From Rebecca billardiae RCC1528 (taxonomy: Eukaryota > Haptophyta), in contig OZ251236.1 of the NCBI GenBank assembly GCA_965240325.2, positions 558,001 to 622,000 on the forward strand: a DNA stretch of 64,000 bases. The letters run 5' to 3'. The stretch's first letter is position 1. Each line of letters opens with the position of its first letter. Below are positions 34,625 to 46,459 of this stretch, in pieces. The position numbers were made by a program, and so were the translations under genes. Below the pieces are notes generated by a model. It searched no databases. It saw nothing but the letters and a program-made list of their open reading frames with translations, and was not told where the DNA came from.

Positions 34625-35251
34625 ATGGCAAGCGCCCTGCTCACACGGGCCTCGAGCCGGGCCATTCTCGTGGCTACGGAGGCTGCCGCGAATATCGCTC
34701 GAGATGAGAGCATTCGGTGGCTACTATTCAGTCTGGCCACGACCGTGCTTGCGCGCGCGCGGCGCCTCCTCGACGGCCGGCTGAGCGCGTGTGCACAAAT
34801 ACTCGCTTGTGCCGCAGCCGTGTCGGCGCTGATTGGCTGCGCATACTACACGCTCTGGCGACCCGAATCGGACGCCAGCGCCTCGAGCCACCAGCCAGCC
34901 CCCGAGCTCCCGAAGGCTGGGTGGCAGCTGAGGAAGGCCGCGTCTCGAGCGCTCGCGGCCATCCCGGTTCGACAGGTCCTCACATCTGCAGTCATCCTGA
35001 TCATCCTCGATTTCAGCAACGTGTTCATCGCGATCGACCAGGCGGATATCATCGTCGGGCCTCTCATGCGGCTCGGCGGCTCTGTGGTAAGGGTCGCACG
35101 CCCAGCTCTCCGAGCGAGCATTCGACTGGCAGCTGCCGTGGTGCGCAGGTTGAGCGCGCAGAGGCAGACGCTGGCGAGCAGCGCGACCAGCACTCGCAAA
35201 ATACCCCGACTCCGCCGCCTGGTGTCTGTCATGACGCGCCTGCGACAATGA
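34625..35251 (+). CDS. Hypothetical small membrane protein
   Basis: 208 residues from the ATG at 34625. The frame is open 56 codons further upstream but that part is less protein-like. Two hydrophobic segments are visible: one in ILACAAAVSALIGCAYY and one in LTSAVILIILDFSNVFIAI. Several amphipathic Arg/Ala-rich helices lie between and after them, and the C-terminus is very basic. I do not recognise a family. Codon use is less GC-extreme than in neighbouring genes, so it could also be a chance ORF. Confidence 0.35.
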   Translation: MASALLTRASSRAILVATEAAANIARDESIRWLLFSLATTVLARARRLLDGRLSACAQILACAAAVSALIGCAYYTLWRPESDASASSHQPAPELPKAGWQLRKAASRALAAIPVRQVLTSAVILIILDFSNVFIAIDQADIIVGPLMRLGGSVVRVARPALRASIRLAAAVVRRLSAQRQTLASSATSTRKIPRLRRLVSVMTRLRQ

Positions 35252-35294
35252 CGAGCATGCCAATGCTGCTGCTGATGAGTATACGACGACTAAT

Positions 35295-35368
<74 letters not shown>

Positions 35369-35900
35369 GCTCCGGCTTCGGTCCACCCCCCCCAGTCCGG
35401 TCACTGCCGGAGCGTTATACATTAATAGTGACACTGTCACTGAGTCTGACAGTCGGGCGCCGGTAGTAAATTTTATTGTCCGTTTTACCACTCGGGCACG
35501 AGCGCACTTTCACGGTCGACGGCTCAACATAACGAGGCGCCCTCCCCCGGCGGGTTTATTTAGATTTGCCGGCTACTGCTGTTGTCCTCAGCTGGGATCC
35601 GGTCGCCGGGGAGTCGGTTCCTCACACTCCCTCCGCCCGGCCTCTGCCTGGACGGGTGTCCGGATCAAGAGTATCATGCCGCTGTGTCGGCCCGCGTTGC
35701 GAGTAATGTTGCCCCGTGTGCACGTCACGTGATGACTCGTCGCCCGCCTCGGGCGGACGACAAGTCGTACTCGATCCGTCAGCTCGGCGGTAGCCTCGCG
35801 CCTCACCCACCGCTTCGCGCGTCCGAGACCTCCGACGACGCGCCTCGGGACGCTTCGGCGTCGTTCGCGGCATCGGAGCTTCAGCCCGCAGTTATGCGAC
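35252..35900. other. Intergenic with CA microsatellite at 35299-35365
   Basis: About 33 CA units, then a C-rich run and a GC hairpin around 35370-35420. The right part should include the 3' UTR of the RRM gene. The frame at 35582-36259 (plus) is a shadow of that gene. Confidence 0.6.
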
Positions 35901-36608
35901 TCAGCGGCGCCAATCGCGATGGCGCTCGCGAGGCGGTGGCGACGAGGTGCGCCGCCGCACGCGCTGAGGCCGCTCGTCCTCGGAGTCGCTGTAGCTCCTG
36001 TCCCCGTTGCAGTTGGGTCCGTGGAAGCTGCCACGGGCCCCGCCATGGTAGTCGCCGCGCGGGCCGCGGTCGTACCCGCGGTGGTCGGGTGGAGGCGAGC
36101 GCCTTCGCCCCGCCCGGTCGGCATCGGCCTCCCGCGCGCCGCCATCCGCTGCCCAGCGAGGCGGCTCAGGCAGCCCAGGGCGCACGCCGACGGTGCCGGC
36201 CGCGTGGGTGGGCGCCGAGGGCGCGCGCGGTGGCAGCGCAGCGGCCGCGCCGCCCTTGAGCTCGAGCCGGATGCTGCGCGTGCCGAGCCTCGTGCCGTTG
36301 AGGACGGCGACTGCGTATTGCGCGCTCGCCGCGTCGGCAAAGTCGCAGAAGGCGAAGCCGCGCAGCCTCCCGCCGCCCTTCTCGCGCGGCACAGAGACCT
36401 GCAGGACCGTGCCGGCCTGCGTGAAGAGCTCTGTCAGCAGCTGCTCCAGGTTCTCAAGGTTGATGTCGACGTTGCCGACGAAGACGCTCTGGCCCGCGTT
36501 CGATGGCGCGGGGCGGCTGTCGAGGGTGTCGAGCGCGAGGTCGGGGAGCAGGGGCTTCGGCCAGGCTGGCTGACCCACGAATGGCGGTGGCTCATCCGAC
36601 GAAGCCAT
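35901..36608 (-). CDS. Single-RRM RNA-binding protein with RS/RG-rich tail (SF3B4/RBM7-like RRM)
   Basis: 235 residues from the ATG at 36608 (the frame is open 46 codons upstream, but this start gives a typical N-terminus). One RRM spans about 41-117: RNP2 is VFVGNV (42-47) and RNP1 RLRGFAFCDF (81-90). The pattern (LLTELFTQAGTVLQVSVPRE) is closest to the RRMs of SF3B4 and RBM7, which act in the U2 snRNP and the nuclear exosome adaptor. The C-terminal 100 residues are Arg/Gly/Asp/Ser-rich with RRRSPPP and RRRTSSPPP, typical of SR-like nuclear proteins. A role in pre-mRNA processing is likely, but the exact orthologue is not decided. Head-to-head with another RRM gene. Confidence 0.75.
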   Translation of the reverse strand: MASSDEPPPFVGQPAWPKPLLPDLALDTLDSRPAPSNAGQSVFVGNVDINLENLEQLLTELFTQAGTVLQVSVPREKGGGRLRGFAFCDFADAASAQYAVAVLNGTRLGTRSIRLELKGGAAAALPPRAPSAPTHAAGTVGVRPGLPEPPRWAADGGAREADADRAGRRRSPPPDHRGYDRGPRGDYHGGARGSFHGPNCNGDRSYSDSEDERPQRVRRRTSSPPPRERHRDWRR

Positions 36609-36768
36609 CGTGCGTCGGGCGTCGGCAGCGCAAGTCTCTTTGCTGACCGGCTTGAGAGTCCGGCTGCGGGGCGGCCGCCGGGTGAGCTGGCGAGCGTGCA
36701 ACCTGCCCACCAAGAATCCTGGCCGTGCATCCGCGCCTCGCTGCACTTGCCCGGCCTCGCGCTGGGGA
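36609..36768. promoter_or_regulatory. Shared divergent promoter region (160 bp) of two RNA-binding protein genes
   Basis: Lies between the start codons at 36608 (minus) and 36769 (plus). Inferred from layout. Confidence 0.45.
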
Positions 36769-38766
36769 ATGACGGAGCACCAGCAGTGGGCGGAGCAGCC
36801 GCGCGCCGAGTATGGTGGGCAGGGGCAGGAGCAGTACGCCTATCGAGGTGCACGCTGCGGTGGCAGCCCCCCGCTCACGACCGGCACGCGGCACGCCGCG
36901 GCTCGCGGCCGCGCGCACGCTCACGCCCAACGATGATTGCGCGCTGCGCGCAGGCGCAGACGTGCAGCAGATGATGGTGCCGTCAGAACCGGCGTATTAC
37001 TACCCTCAGCCGCCGATGGATCAGATGGGCAACGGCATGATGCTCGGCGCCCACCCGCACCCGCACGCGATGCACATGAACATGTGGTGCGCGTCGCGCG
37101 CGTGCGCGAGCCATGAGGCTACCGGGCCGGGTGGTGTGGCCGACGGGATCCGGCGCGCGACGTGCGCCGAGCCGCGCCGAGCCGATGCACACCGGCACGC
37201 CCGCCGCGCCGCTCGCCCGCGCCCCGCTCACGCTCGCGCCCCCGCCCCGCCCCCGGCGCCGCGCCGCCCGCCGCCGTGCAGCGCGGACTCGATGCAGCCG
37301 AGGGCGCACTACGTGCTTGGGCCCGCGGCACCGCCCGTGCCGTACGGCCCGCACGCGCACATGCCGCCCGCGGGCGTGCCGATGGGCGCGATGCCCGCGG
37401 CGGTGCCGCACTTGTGGGTCGTCCGCATGCGCGGCCTGCCCTTCGACGCGACGGAGGACGAGATCGCCGACTTCTTTTACCCGCTCGACCTCGCACCGGG
37501 CGGCATCGCGCTGCGGTATCAGGCCGGGGCGCACGGGGCGCGGCCGAGCGGGGAGGCGTTCGTGGCGTTCCGCTCGGCGGAGGTGCGCGTGATGGCGCTC
37601 GAGCGGAACAAGCAGAACCTGCGCAGCCGGTACATCGAGCTCTTTGAGGCCTCGGAGAGCGACTTCTTTGCGCACGCGAGCCCGCCGCGCGCGGCCGCAG
37701 GCCTGCTGCCGGGCAGGGGACGCGGCGCGCGCGGCGGCGCGCGCGGCGGCATGGACGGCCGGGGCGGCGCCCGCGGCGGCGGCATGCCGCAGCCCATGCC
37801 ACCGGCGTACTACGCGCCGTCGCCGGCGGCGATGGCCCCGCAGATGATGCCGCCGAGCGCGTACATGCCCGCGCAGCCGCAGCCGATGCACCACCCGGCT
37901 GCCATGGGCGCGCACATGCACATGCAGCCGCACGGCGCGCCGCCGCCGTACGGCTACGCACCCTACGCGTACGCGCCGCAGCCGCCGCACGCGGCGATGG
38001 CTCCGATGGGCGGGCAGCAGCCGGCGCCGGGCGGCGCGGGCTCGCGCACCGTGCGGATGCGAGGGCTGCCCTTCACCGCGACCGACGGCAACGTCGCCGC
38101 CTTCTTTGCGCCGCTGCAGCCCACGTCGATCGCGCTCGGCCGCAACGCCAACGGCGGGCTCACGGGCGAGGCGCACGTCAGCTTTGCCTCCGAGCACGAC
38201 GCGCGCGCGGCGATGGCGAGGAACAGGTGCGCGCGCGCGAGAGAGAGAGGGAGAGAGAGAGAAGAGAGGCGCGGGGCGCGCGGGGCGGCGCGCGTGCGCA
38301 CGCGCGGCCCGAGCCATGCGCACGGCGCGCTCCGGAGCCGAACGCCCACCCGGCCTCCCACGCGCGCTCGCGCGCGCCCACGCCGCCCGGCCGCCCGACG
38401 CGCAGGCAGATGATGGGCGCGCGCTACATCGAGCTGTTCCCCGTGGACCGAGGGCCGAGGCCGGCGCCGGGGATGGCCGGGCCGCAGCCGCCCCCCGGCG
38501 CGTACGACGCGAGCGGCGCGGCACCGGCTGCGCCGCAGGGCTCGACCCTCAAACTGCGCGGCATGCCCTACTCGGCCACGGCGGAGGACGTGCTCAACTT
38601 CTTCAGCGGCTACGGCGCCGTGCGCGAGAGCGTCTCCCTCGGGCCACTGCCGGGGCAGGCCATCGTGCGCTTCGCGTCGCCGGCGGAGGCGGCACGAGCG
38701 CTACACGAGCGCAACCATGCGCACATGGGCGCCCGGTACATCGAGCTCTTCCAGGTGGCGAGCTAG
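36769..38766 (+). CDS. Three-RRM protein of the hnRNP F/H-ESRP-GRSF1 type, 4 exons
   Basis: Exons 36769-36847, 36960-37086, 37282-38226, 38406-38766; introns of 112, 195 and 179 bp with GTGCAC or GTGCGC donors; 503 residues. Three quasi-RRMs are visible: VVRMRGLPFDATEDEIADFF, VRMRGLPFTATDGNVAAFF and LKLRGMPYSATAEDVLNFF. Each ends in a (S/G)(R)RYIELF-like motif, the hallmark of the hnRNP F/H family; RNP1 aromatics are reduced, as usual there. Met/Pro/Gly/Tyr-rich low-complexity linkers and an RGG-rich patch (GRGRGARGG) separate RRM1 and RRM2. The family binds G-tracts and controls splicing and polyadenylation. Intron 3 splits the second RRM, and joining restores ARNRQMMGARYIELF, which supports the model. 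Confidence 0.85.
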
Positions 38767-40184
38767 CGCGGGCGCCGGAACGCGGCCCCCGGAAGCTACA
38801 GCCGGGAAGAGGGAGCAGACGAGAAAGAGCTATAGCAGATGATCGACGAATAAGTAGTATCGTAGTCATCTGAGCCGGAGCGTCGCTGCGCTATTATCAT
38901 ATCGGCATCAGACGTCGGAGTTTCAGTTGTCGTCGTCACGTCGTGGGCTCGCGTGGCGCCCGGCTGAGATCGCGACCGAGATCGATCGAATTCGTGAGAC
39001 GCGAGAATCGGAGCCAGACTGCTGCTCACTCAGTAGCAGATGCTGATATATAGCAGATTATAGCAGTCGTGATGACATAGTCATCATAGCAGTCATCATA
39101 CATAGTCCGATGACCAATGCGCGACGATTAATACAGCGACGACGAATAACTTCATCACTCACGACTAGTCAGTAGCAGTAGTCAAGCTCACTAATAACTT
39201 GACGATACGACTACGATGTGAATGCATGAGCGCGCAGGCGGGCGCGGAATACATATATAATGATAATAAGTTAAACGGACGCGAGCAGAGTCGTATATCA
39301 TCAGCAGTATACCGCCTGCTGTAGCTTACGCGGACGAGCTGACTCTGCTAACTGATGCATGCCGGCAATCGGCATGCATCGTCTGATGATAAGCATGCAG
39401 GCACTAGCGGCTGCTGCATGTCCGAGAGCCTGCATGATATAGCTACCCGCCCGCGCCGTACCCGCCGGTCAGCAGGCGGCGCCACGCGCTTCAGGTTGGC
39501 AGGTTGGGCGGGCCGGCGCGCTCGGAGGCCGCTCGGTGCGGCCCCATCCGAGTGATCAGGCATCGTGCACTCGCACGTCGCTCGGCGCCGCCCGGCCCCG
39601 GCCGCCGGGCCGACGGCCGGCCGAGCAGCCGGCTGGCTGCGCCGCCGGCGCCGCTGCTTGCCTGAGAGTATAGTGAGACTGAACTGACTAAGCGGCGCGG
39701 GAGCCTGCGCCGCAGTAAGCGCGTGCCGCGCTCCGGAGGACCGGCCGGAGCCGGGAGCGGGCTTACGACACTATCTTAGGGGCGCGGATGCTTTCCACCT
39801 TTGGTAGTAGTAGTGACATTTAAATGACAAGACCAGCAGCGTACGTGGCACCGTGGCCCGTCTCCGATCGTCGTCGGGATTCCTCGTGGTCGTGGAAGTG
39901 TGACTCGCCCGGCAGACCGTAGTCCGTACGTATAAGGTCCGTACTCGGTGCCATGCCTCACGGACACGGCTGGCTTGGCCTAGCCCTCCGCGGGACCTGG
40001 TCAGTGGCAGGCTCAGCGCTGATGAGTCTGAGTCAGCGCATATCATCGTCATAATATTCATATCCGAAAGGGGCTACGGCTATTAACAGGCTGTCGGCTA
40101 CCGTCATAATGCTGCTGACGATGTCTGCCTACTGCTCCTTCCCCGCGCCGTTGAAGCGTGGCCCGTCGCGTTTTGCCTGATGCT

Positions 40185-40269
<85 letters not shown>

Positions 40270-40903
40270 TTGGTGCCGGGCGCCATGATGCATATGCCAG
40301 CATGGCATCGCATGGCACCGCCCAGCCAGCAGTTAGTAGTCTATACGAGTGGAGCTCGCGGACTAGCTGTCGTGAGCTCGGCTTATCATGTCGATCTGCT
40401 AATGTGATCCGTCAGCATCGAATCAGTCTGCTGCGTCGTAGAATGATAGACTATACTATATAATGACCGCGCTGCCCGTAGTAGTCCGCCGTAGGCTACA
40501 AGTCGTCGCCGAGAAGTCTCAGTCCAGATCGAACCTGTCGACAGCACTCAGTGCTTTGCTGCGCGTAGCGGCACATACACTCACAGCAGTCGACGTGACG
40601 ACTGTCCGTGACTCCGTCGGAGTCGAGGCTGTCCGCATGCCACGCTGCTCGCTCGCTCGTGCCACGGACTGAGGGCGGGGTATTCTAGTGCATAGCACTA
40701 TTTCCACAGGGCGGCAGGCCGGCGTGGCACACGCGGCAGCTCATCGTGCTTCCGGCCTTCCACCTGGCGCCTGCGCCGATGCCCTGTTCGGCTGCACACT
40801 CTCCGCCGCCTGTGCCCGCGCGCGAGTTAATCCCTGTCACGACTCACATTGGCACGCCGGGCTCGCTTCGAGCTGTGGGCCGTCGGACGTGGCAGGGCCG
40901 TCC
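38767..40903. other. Gene desert, about 2.1 kb
   Basis: No supported ORF. AT-rich in 38800-39330, a GC palindromic cluster of GGCCGGC type around 39580-39660, and a long TA microsatellite at 40187-40264. The right end includes the 3' UTR of the transporter gene. Confidence 0.5.
40187..40264. repeat. TA microsatellite (about 78 bp)
   Basis: The longest TA tract in the window; ORFs of alternating Tyr/Ile codons across it are artefacts. Confidence 0.95.
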
Positions 40904-42028
40904 TCAGCTCGCTGAGTTCGGGCCGTACAGGCTCAGCAGCACGGCTCCGGTGATCAGCACGGCGCTCGCGGCGAAGAAGACCGCGATGGCCGCGCCCTCC
41001 GTGATCTCGCGGAAGGCAAAGATCCCAAGCAGCCCCGAGACGAAGAGCGCGCACTGCAAGATTGGGTACGCGATGCCATAGTTGAGGCCGGCATAGTTCA
41101 TGGCGTAGATGGAGCACACGTTCCCCGCATTCCAGGTGAGGCCGGAGGCAAGGCCGGCGGGCACGGCGCTCGTCGTGCCCCAAAACACGCTCTCGCCCAC
41201 CCACCGCTTGCGAGCGACGTGCGCGGCCGTGACCGCGACACTCGCGCCGAGCGCGCCTGCGCCGAACGAGGGCAGGACACCGAAGCCGCTGAGGTGCCGG
41301 GGCACGAAGGCGCTGGGGACGAGGACGGAGCCGCCGAAGACGCCGGTGAGCAGCGCGCAGCCCATGCCGAGCAGTCGCCGCCGCCACGCCAAGTGCGCGC
41401 CCTCCAGCTCGTCCGACTCCTCGTGGCCGCGGCCGGCCGGCGGCTGGGGCGGGCCGTCAGGCGCGAGCGCGGCATCCGGCAACACCTCGAGCGCGTCGTA
41501 CAGCGTCGGCGAGGGGTCCGCCTGGGCCGGCGGCGAGAGCAGCGCGTGGTCGCCCGCGGGGCTCGAGCAGAGCCTCGCCGCGATCGCGCCGTGATTGACG
41601 ATGCCCAACACGCCTGCGAGGAGGAGGGCGACGGCGAGCGCCGAGAGCGGCAGCGATGCGAGGGGGGCGCGCAACGGCGCTGGCCCAGCCGCACCCCAGA
41701 GGAAGGCGACGAAGATGGCCGTGCCACCCCACACGCCCTGCGAGACGGAGAGCCCCGCGAGTGGGATCGCGAGGAACGAGAAGAGCACCGCGAGCACGAA
41801 GAGCGAGCCGGCAAGCACGCCCCAGCTGCTCACGCCGATGGCCAGCCCGGCGCGCGCGAGCAGAGGCGTCGCCGCAAACGACGAGAGCGCGACGCCGAGG
41901 CAGCAGTAGAGGTTGAAGACGATCGGGTCGATCCTCGACACGCGCACCGGCCGCAGCTTCGAGAAGGCCGCGAAGCTGCCGTTGAAGACGGCCGAGAGGA
42001 TGGCCGCCACGAAGGCGGCCGGCGCCAT
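40904..42028 (-). CDS. DMT-superfamily transporter, TMEM144/GRP-like
   Basis: 374 residues from the ATG at 42028. About ten hydrophobic segments are visible. The first begins [21 protein letters not shown], with the small-residue SVFNGSF motif common in the DMT superfamily. A hydrophilic loop of about 80 residues (acidic, Pro-rich) divides it into two five-helix halves. The second half contains [33 protein letters not shown] and [12 protein letters not shown], which match TMEM144 and bacterial glucose/ribose uptake-type carriers. A sugar or nucleotide-sugar transporter in an internal or plasma membrane is the best inference. It starts 92 bp from the divergent Rpn6 gene. Confidence 0.8.
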   Translation of the reverse strand: MAPAAFVAAILSAVFNGSFAAFSKLRPVRVSRIDPIVFNLYCCLGVALSSFAATPLLARAGLAIGVSSWGVLAGSLFVLAVLFSFLAIPLAGLSVSQGVWGGTAIFVAFLWGAAGPAPLRAPLASLPLSALAVALLLAGVLGIVNHGAIAARLCSSPAGDHALLSPPAQADPSPTLYDALEVLPDAALAPDGPPQPPAGRGHEESDELEGAHLAWRRRLLGMGCALLTGVFGGSVLVPSAFVPRHLSGFGVLPSFGAGALGASVAVTAAHVARKRWVGESVFWGTTSAVPAGLASGLTWNAGNVCSIYAMNYAGLNYGIAYPILQCALFVSGLLGIFAFREITEGAAIAVFFAASAVLITGAVLLSLYGPNSAS

Positions 42029-42119
42029 CGTGCCGGCGGCCGTGGCGATCACGGCGACTCGCACAGTCGCACTGCCGCGTTCGGCAAGGGCGCGCGCGCG
42101 GCAGCGGGGCGTTGGCGAC
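42029..42119. promoter_or_regulatory. Shared divergent promoter region (91 bp)
   Basis: Between the transporter (minus) and the proteasome gene (plus) start codons. Layout inference. Confidence 0.45.
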
Positions 42120-43959
42120 ATGGCGATGGACACGAGCACGGGCGACGACCTCGCGGAGGTGTACGCGACGGCGGAGGCGATGGAGGCGACGCCGGGCAAG
42201 GATGCCAAGGCCGCCGAGCTCTACCTCTCGATCGTGCAGACCGATCAGCTCAGCGACGAGGTCATCAAGCTCAAGGAGCAGGCCATCTACAAGCTGGGCG
42301 CGCTGTACGCGCGCGGGCAGGAGCCCGAGAAGTTGAGAGCGCTGCTGCAGTCGATCCGCCCGTTCTTCGCGACGATCCCGAAGGCGAAGACCGCCAAGAT
42401 CGTCCGCTCGCTCATCGACCTCGTCGCGCAGATCCCCGACACGCTCTCGTTCCAGATCGAGCTGTGCCGCGATTCGATCGAGTGGTGCCGCGAGGAGAAG
42501 CGCTCCTTCCTGCGGCAGCGGATCGAGTCGCGGCTCGCCGCGCTGTACCTGCAGGGCGGGCAGTACAACACCGCCCTCGACCTGCTCGCCACGCTGCTGC
42601 GCGAGGTCAAGCGCCTCGACGACAAGCCGCTGCTCGTCGAGATCCAGCTGGTCGAGTCGCGCGTGCACCACGCGCTCCGCAACCTGCCCAAGGCGAAGGC
42701 GTCGCTCACGTCGGCGCGCACGGCGGCGAACGCGATCTACTGCCCGCCCGCGCTGCAGGCCCAGATCGACCTGATGGCCGGCACGCTCCACGCCGAGGAG
42801 AAGGACTACAAGACCGCGTTCTCGTACTTTTACGAGGCGCTCGAGAACTCGGAGGCGTCGAGCGACCCGGCGCAGGCGGTGCTCTGCCTCAAGTACATGC
42901 TGCTGTGCAAGGTGCGCGCGCGCGCGGCAGGGCGTGGGGGCGGGGGTTGGGGCGGGGCGGGGCGGGGCGGGCCACGCCGCCGCCGCCCCGGGCCCGGCCC
43001 ACCACCGACCGCGCCTCTGCGCGCGCTTTGCCCGCGCCCGCCCGCGCCCACTCCCTCCGTCCGGCGCGCAGGTGATGACCGACTCTTCTGACGAGGTGAA
43101 CGCGATCATCACGGGCAAGGCGGGGATCCGGCACGCGGGCGAGGCGATGGACGCGATGCGCGCCGTCGCCGCCGCGCACCAGAAGCGCTCGCTCAAGGCC
43201 TTCGAGGAGGCCACCGCCGCGTACGCCTCGCACCTGCGCGACGACCCCCTGGTGAACCACCACCTCGAGGCGCTGTACGACATCCTGCTGCAGTCCAACA
43301 TCTGCCGCATCATCGAGCCCTTCTCGCGGTGCGCGCGAGTGCGCGGCGGCGGCGGTGGCTAGCGGCGCCAGCCGCCGGCGGCGGGCGCGGCGCGCGCGGC
43401 CGCGCGCCGCGTGGTGGGGAGGGGGCCGCGCGCCGCCCACCCGCACGCCGCCGTGACGGCCAAAAGATTTTCTTTTGGGGAGTTTCGGAGCGCACTCGCG
43501 CTGTGAGCCGCATCATTAATGGACTGAGCGGCGTGGTGGTGAGCGGGCGGGAGCGTGGGCCCGCGGCGCGGCTGGCCGTGCCTCGGGCGTGCGCGCGCGC
43601 GGGCCGTGCGCCGCCACGCGCTGGCTCACTTTGGCCCGCCCTCGCGCCCAACGCGTGGCGCGTGCGCACCGCGCGCGGGCGACCCGCCTCCGCCGCGCCG
43701 GGTGCGCGCGGCGCGCAGCGTCGAGATCTCGCACATCTCCGAGCTGATCGGACTGCCCGTGGCGAAGGTGGAGGCGAAGCTCTCGCAGATGATCCTCGAC
43801 CGCAAGTTCAGCGGCATCCTCGACCAGGGCGCAGGCTGCCTGATCGCCTTCGACCGCGACGACGGCGAGAAGACGTACGACGCGACGCTCGACACGCTCT
43901 CCAACATGTCGCGCGTCGTCGACTCGCTCTACCTCAAGGCGCAGAAGATCACGGCATGA
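42120..43959 (+). CDS. RPN6: 26S proteasome regulatory lid subunit Rpn6 (PSMD11)
   Basis: Exons 42120-42911, 43072-43328 and 43719-43959; introns 160 bp (phase 0) and 390 bp (phase 2), both with GTGCGC donors; 429 residues, close to the about 420 of other Rpn6 proteins. The N-terminal alpha-solenoid runs through about residue 270 ([52 protein letters not shown]). The PCI region follows with [36 protein letters not shown] and [17 protein letters not shown], ending [17 protein letters not shown]. Rpn6 clamps the lid onto the 20S core and base. The mouths of both introns restore conserved sequence on joining (LLCKVMTDSS, PFSRVEISHI). Confidence 0.95.
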
Positions 43960-44170
43960 GCCATGCTCGCGGGCCAATGAGGGGGTCGTAGTGTCATCCG
44001 TTGGGCGCAACCCATGAGCCGGTGGCTGTTGCGACGTATTGATGAGATCTCTCAGACGTACACAGTCGAGAATCGAGGAGCTCGTCAGTCACGGCTGTCG
44101 TTCGATGATAAACCTGCAGTAGACGAAAAAATGGAAGCGGCACACGGATAAAAACGCGCGCCGACTCAGC

Positions 44171-45733
44171 ATGGCGGCCGCCAGGCGCATTGTCGCCCCA
44201 CTGGTCTTGATCTGGGCGGCGTGCGCCGCGGATGAGAGCGCGCTCGAGGCCGACGGCACGCCTAACGTGCTGCCCCGTAGCAGGCGCGTCGACGTCACCT
44301 GCGGCGGCCGCGGCGAGCAGATGCGCTACGCCGACGTCGACGCGGTCGTCCCGGCGGGGCACATCGTGTGCACCACGCCGATGATCATGCGGCGGCTCAA
44401 GCACTACATGGGCGTGCGATCGATTTACCTGATCACGCCCGCGTCGTACGTGCCCAAGTGCCGCGCCATCGCGCGCGCGCAGCCCTACGTGCGCTGCCTC
44501 GACCAGGATGGTGCGCCGCAGTGCATGCGGCGCGCGCGCTCTGCTCGCCCGTAGCTCACCCTCGCACGCCGCGCGCCCGGCGGCGCGCCTCGGACGCTCG
44601 GCACCAGAGGTGCTGCCTGGCGTGACCTACGCCCTGCTCGAGGCGAACGCCTCGGCCGCGATGCTCGCGAAGAAGCGCGTGGGCTGGTACCTGCAGCAGT
44701 TCCTCAAGCTGGGCGCCGCGCTCCACGTGCGCCCCCTCTCAGCCAGCTACTTGGTGTGGGACTCTGACAACATCGCGCTGTCGGGGCTGCGGCTGCGGCA
44801 CAACGCGACGCACACGGCGCTCTGCGTGAACGATAAGCGCACCTCGACGTGGGGCGGGTACCGCCGCTTCTACACGCTGCTCACAGGCCTGCCCTGGAAG
44901 GTGAGCGCGCACGCGCACGCCGGGCCGCACCCGTCAGGGCAGGTGGCGCGTGCGGCGCCGCAATGTGCGGGGAGAGCGCGGGCGAGCGAGCGGTGTGTGC
45001 CTGTGCCTGCCCACGCGCGGGCCCGGGCTGCGCGGCTCCGAGCGCGCGCCGCACGGGCGCCAGGCCTCTCAGCCCGCTCGTCGCGCCGCACCCGTCCCCG
45101 CGCCCCCTCCCGCGCAGCCGCCGGTGCCGTCGCGCCGCGGCGCCAGCCGAGGCCCCAACTACGTGTGCGGCTACATGATGGTGGAGCGTGCGGTCGTGCG
45201 CAGCCTCGCCTCGCACATCGACCGGTGCGCCTCCCGCGCGGCGCGCGCGGCGCCGGGCGGCGATGGGCGCCCGATGCGCGCGACGCGTGGCCCAGACCGC
45301 GCCGCCGCGCGGTGCTGGGCCCCACGCGCTCACGCCGCCGCGTGCGCTGACCCCGCTGTCGCGCCGCGCGTGCGCACACAGCCATCTCGCCCGCTCGGCG
45401 CTCGGCCGCAGCCGCGTGTTCCCGTGGAATGTGTACAAACTCGCGAACGAGTACATCGGTCAGAAGCTGCACCTTTCCGAATACGACACGTACGGCTCCT
45501 GGCTGACCACGCACCACCCCGAGCGAGTCGTCGCTGTGCGACTGCCGTACGAACGGAACCCGACGGCGCTTGTCACGCACGCGCGCCAGAGCAAGGTGTG
45601 CTGCCTGTCGGAAGCGACGGTGTGTGCGTTTGACGCGCGGTCGTGGCCCAGGGTGCCGCTGCTCATCTGGGAGGAGCACAAGTTGAGACATCGTGACAAG
45701 CAGTGCGATGACGAGGATGCGACAGCCGACTGA
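44171..45733 (+). CDS. Secreted/Golgi glycosyltransferase-like protein with DxD motif, 4 exons
   Basis: Exons 44171-44510, 44608-44900, 45118-45224, 45412-45733; introns 97, 217 and 187 bp; 353 residues. The N-terminus is a signal peptide or anchor (IVAPLVLIWAACAA). The core includes VGWYLQQFLKLGAAL and SYLVWDSDNIAL (D165-S-D167), a DxD metal/nucleotide-sugar motif. TWGGYRRFY and the third-exon segment PNYVCGYMMVERAVV then follow. This pattern (GW-LQQ-KL followed by an aromatic-DSD) fits uncharacterised glycosyltransferase-like families such as DUF6492. The donor sugar is unknown. Exon 3 is the least certain; its acceptor was chosen as the CAG that keeps frame. The C-terminus is acidic and basic without a retrieval signal. 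Confidence 0.65.
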
Positions 45734-45880
45734 ACTCTGAATGACTGCCCTGGACGGCGTCGCCGGTCGCCCGCCATCGTTACACAGCGTTACACGTTGT
45801 GGAGACAGTATTCGGTTTCAGGGTCGTCGCCCGCGGGCTCGTGAGCCCAAAGCGGAAGGGCCTTGGCGGCGATCTTGGCG

Positions 45881-46425
45881 ATGCCGGCGCGGCTGGCGCC
45901 GACGGCGCCGCCGCCGCCTCCGCGGTCGGTGCTGGGCGTGACGGTCGCGTTCCTGCGCGAGTTCGTCGAGCTCCACGCCTTCGGCCCGCGCGAGACCGCG
46001 CGCGACGTCTCGACCACCGTCCTCAGCCTCACCTCGCAGACGGGGCTGGCCCTGGTCGAGCAGTTCAGCGGCGCGCGGACGCGCTCGGGCCGGCGCGCGG
46101 TGGGGCCGGCGACGGCGATCGTGTCGTACGCGCACGCGTGCCCGTTCTCGCGCATGGTGGACGCGCTCGACCACTACCTGCGCCTCTCCCACCTCGACGC
46201 CGCCGAGCTCTTCTTCTTTGTCGACCTGCTGAGCGTCTCGCAGCACGGCGCGCCGCCGCCGACCGCGCAGTTCGGCGCGGAGGAGCACGGGCTCGCGCTC
46301 AAGCAGGCGCGGCTGGTCGTGCTCGTGCTCGATCCGCCCGAAGCGCCGATCAGCCTCACCCGCGCGCGCTGCATCTTCGAGACGGCGCGCGGGCTCGACG
46401 CGGGCGTGCGGCTGCACGCGACCGT

Positions 46426-46459
<34 letters not shown>

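Noticed and set aside
40158-40463. ORFs of repeated Tyr-Ile on the TA tracts
   Set aside because: They simply translate the microsatellite.
41219-43313. Long frames (over 600 codons) on both strands over the transporter and Rpn6
   Set aside because: They are Arg-rich shadows in other frames. The transporter and Rpn6 frames carry recognisable family sequence.
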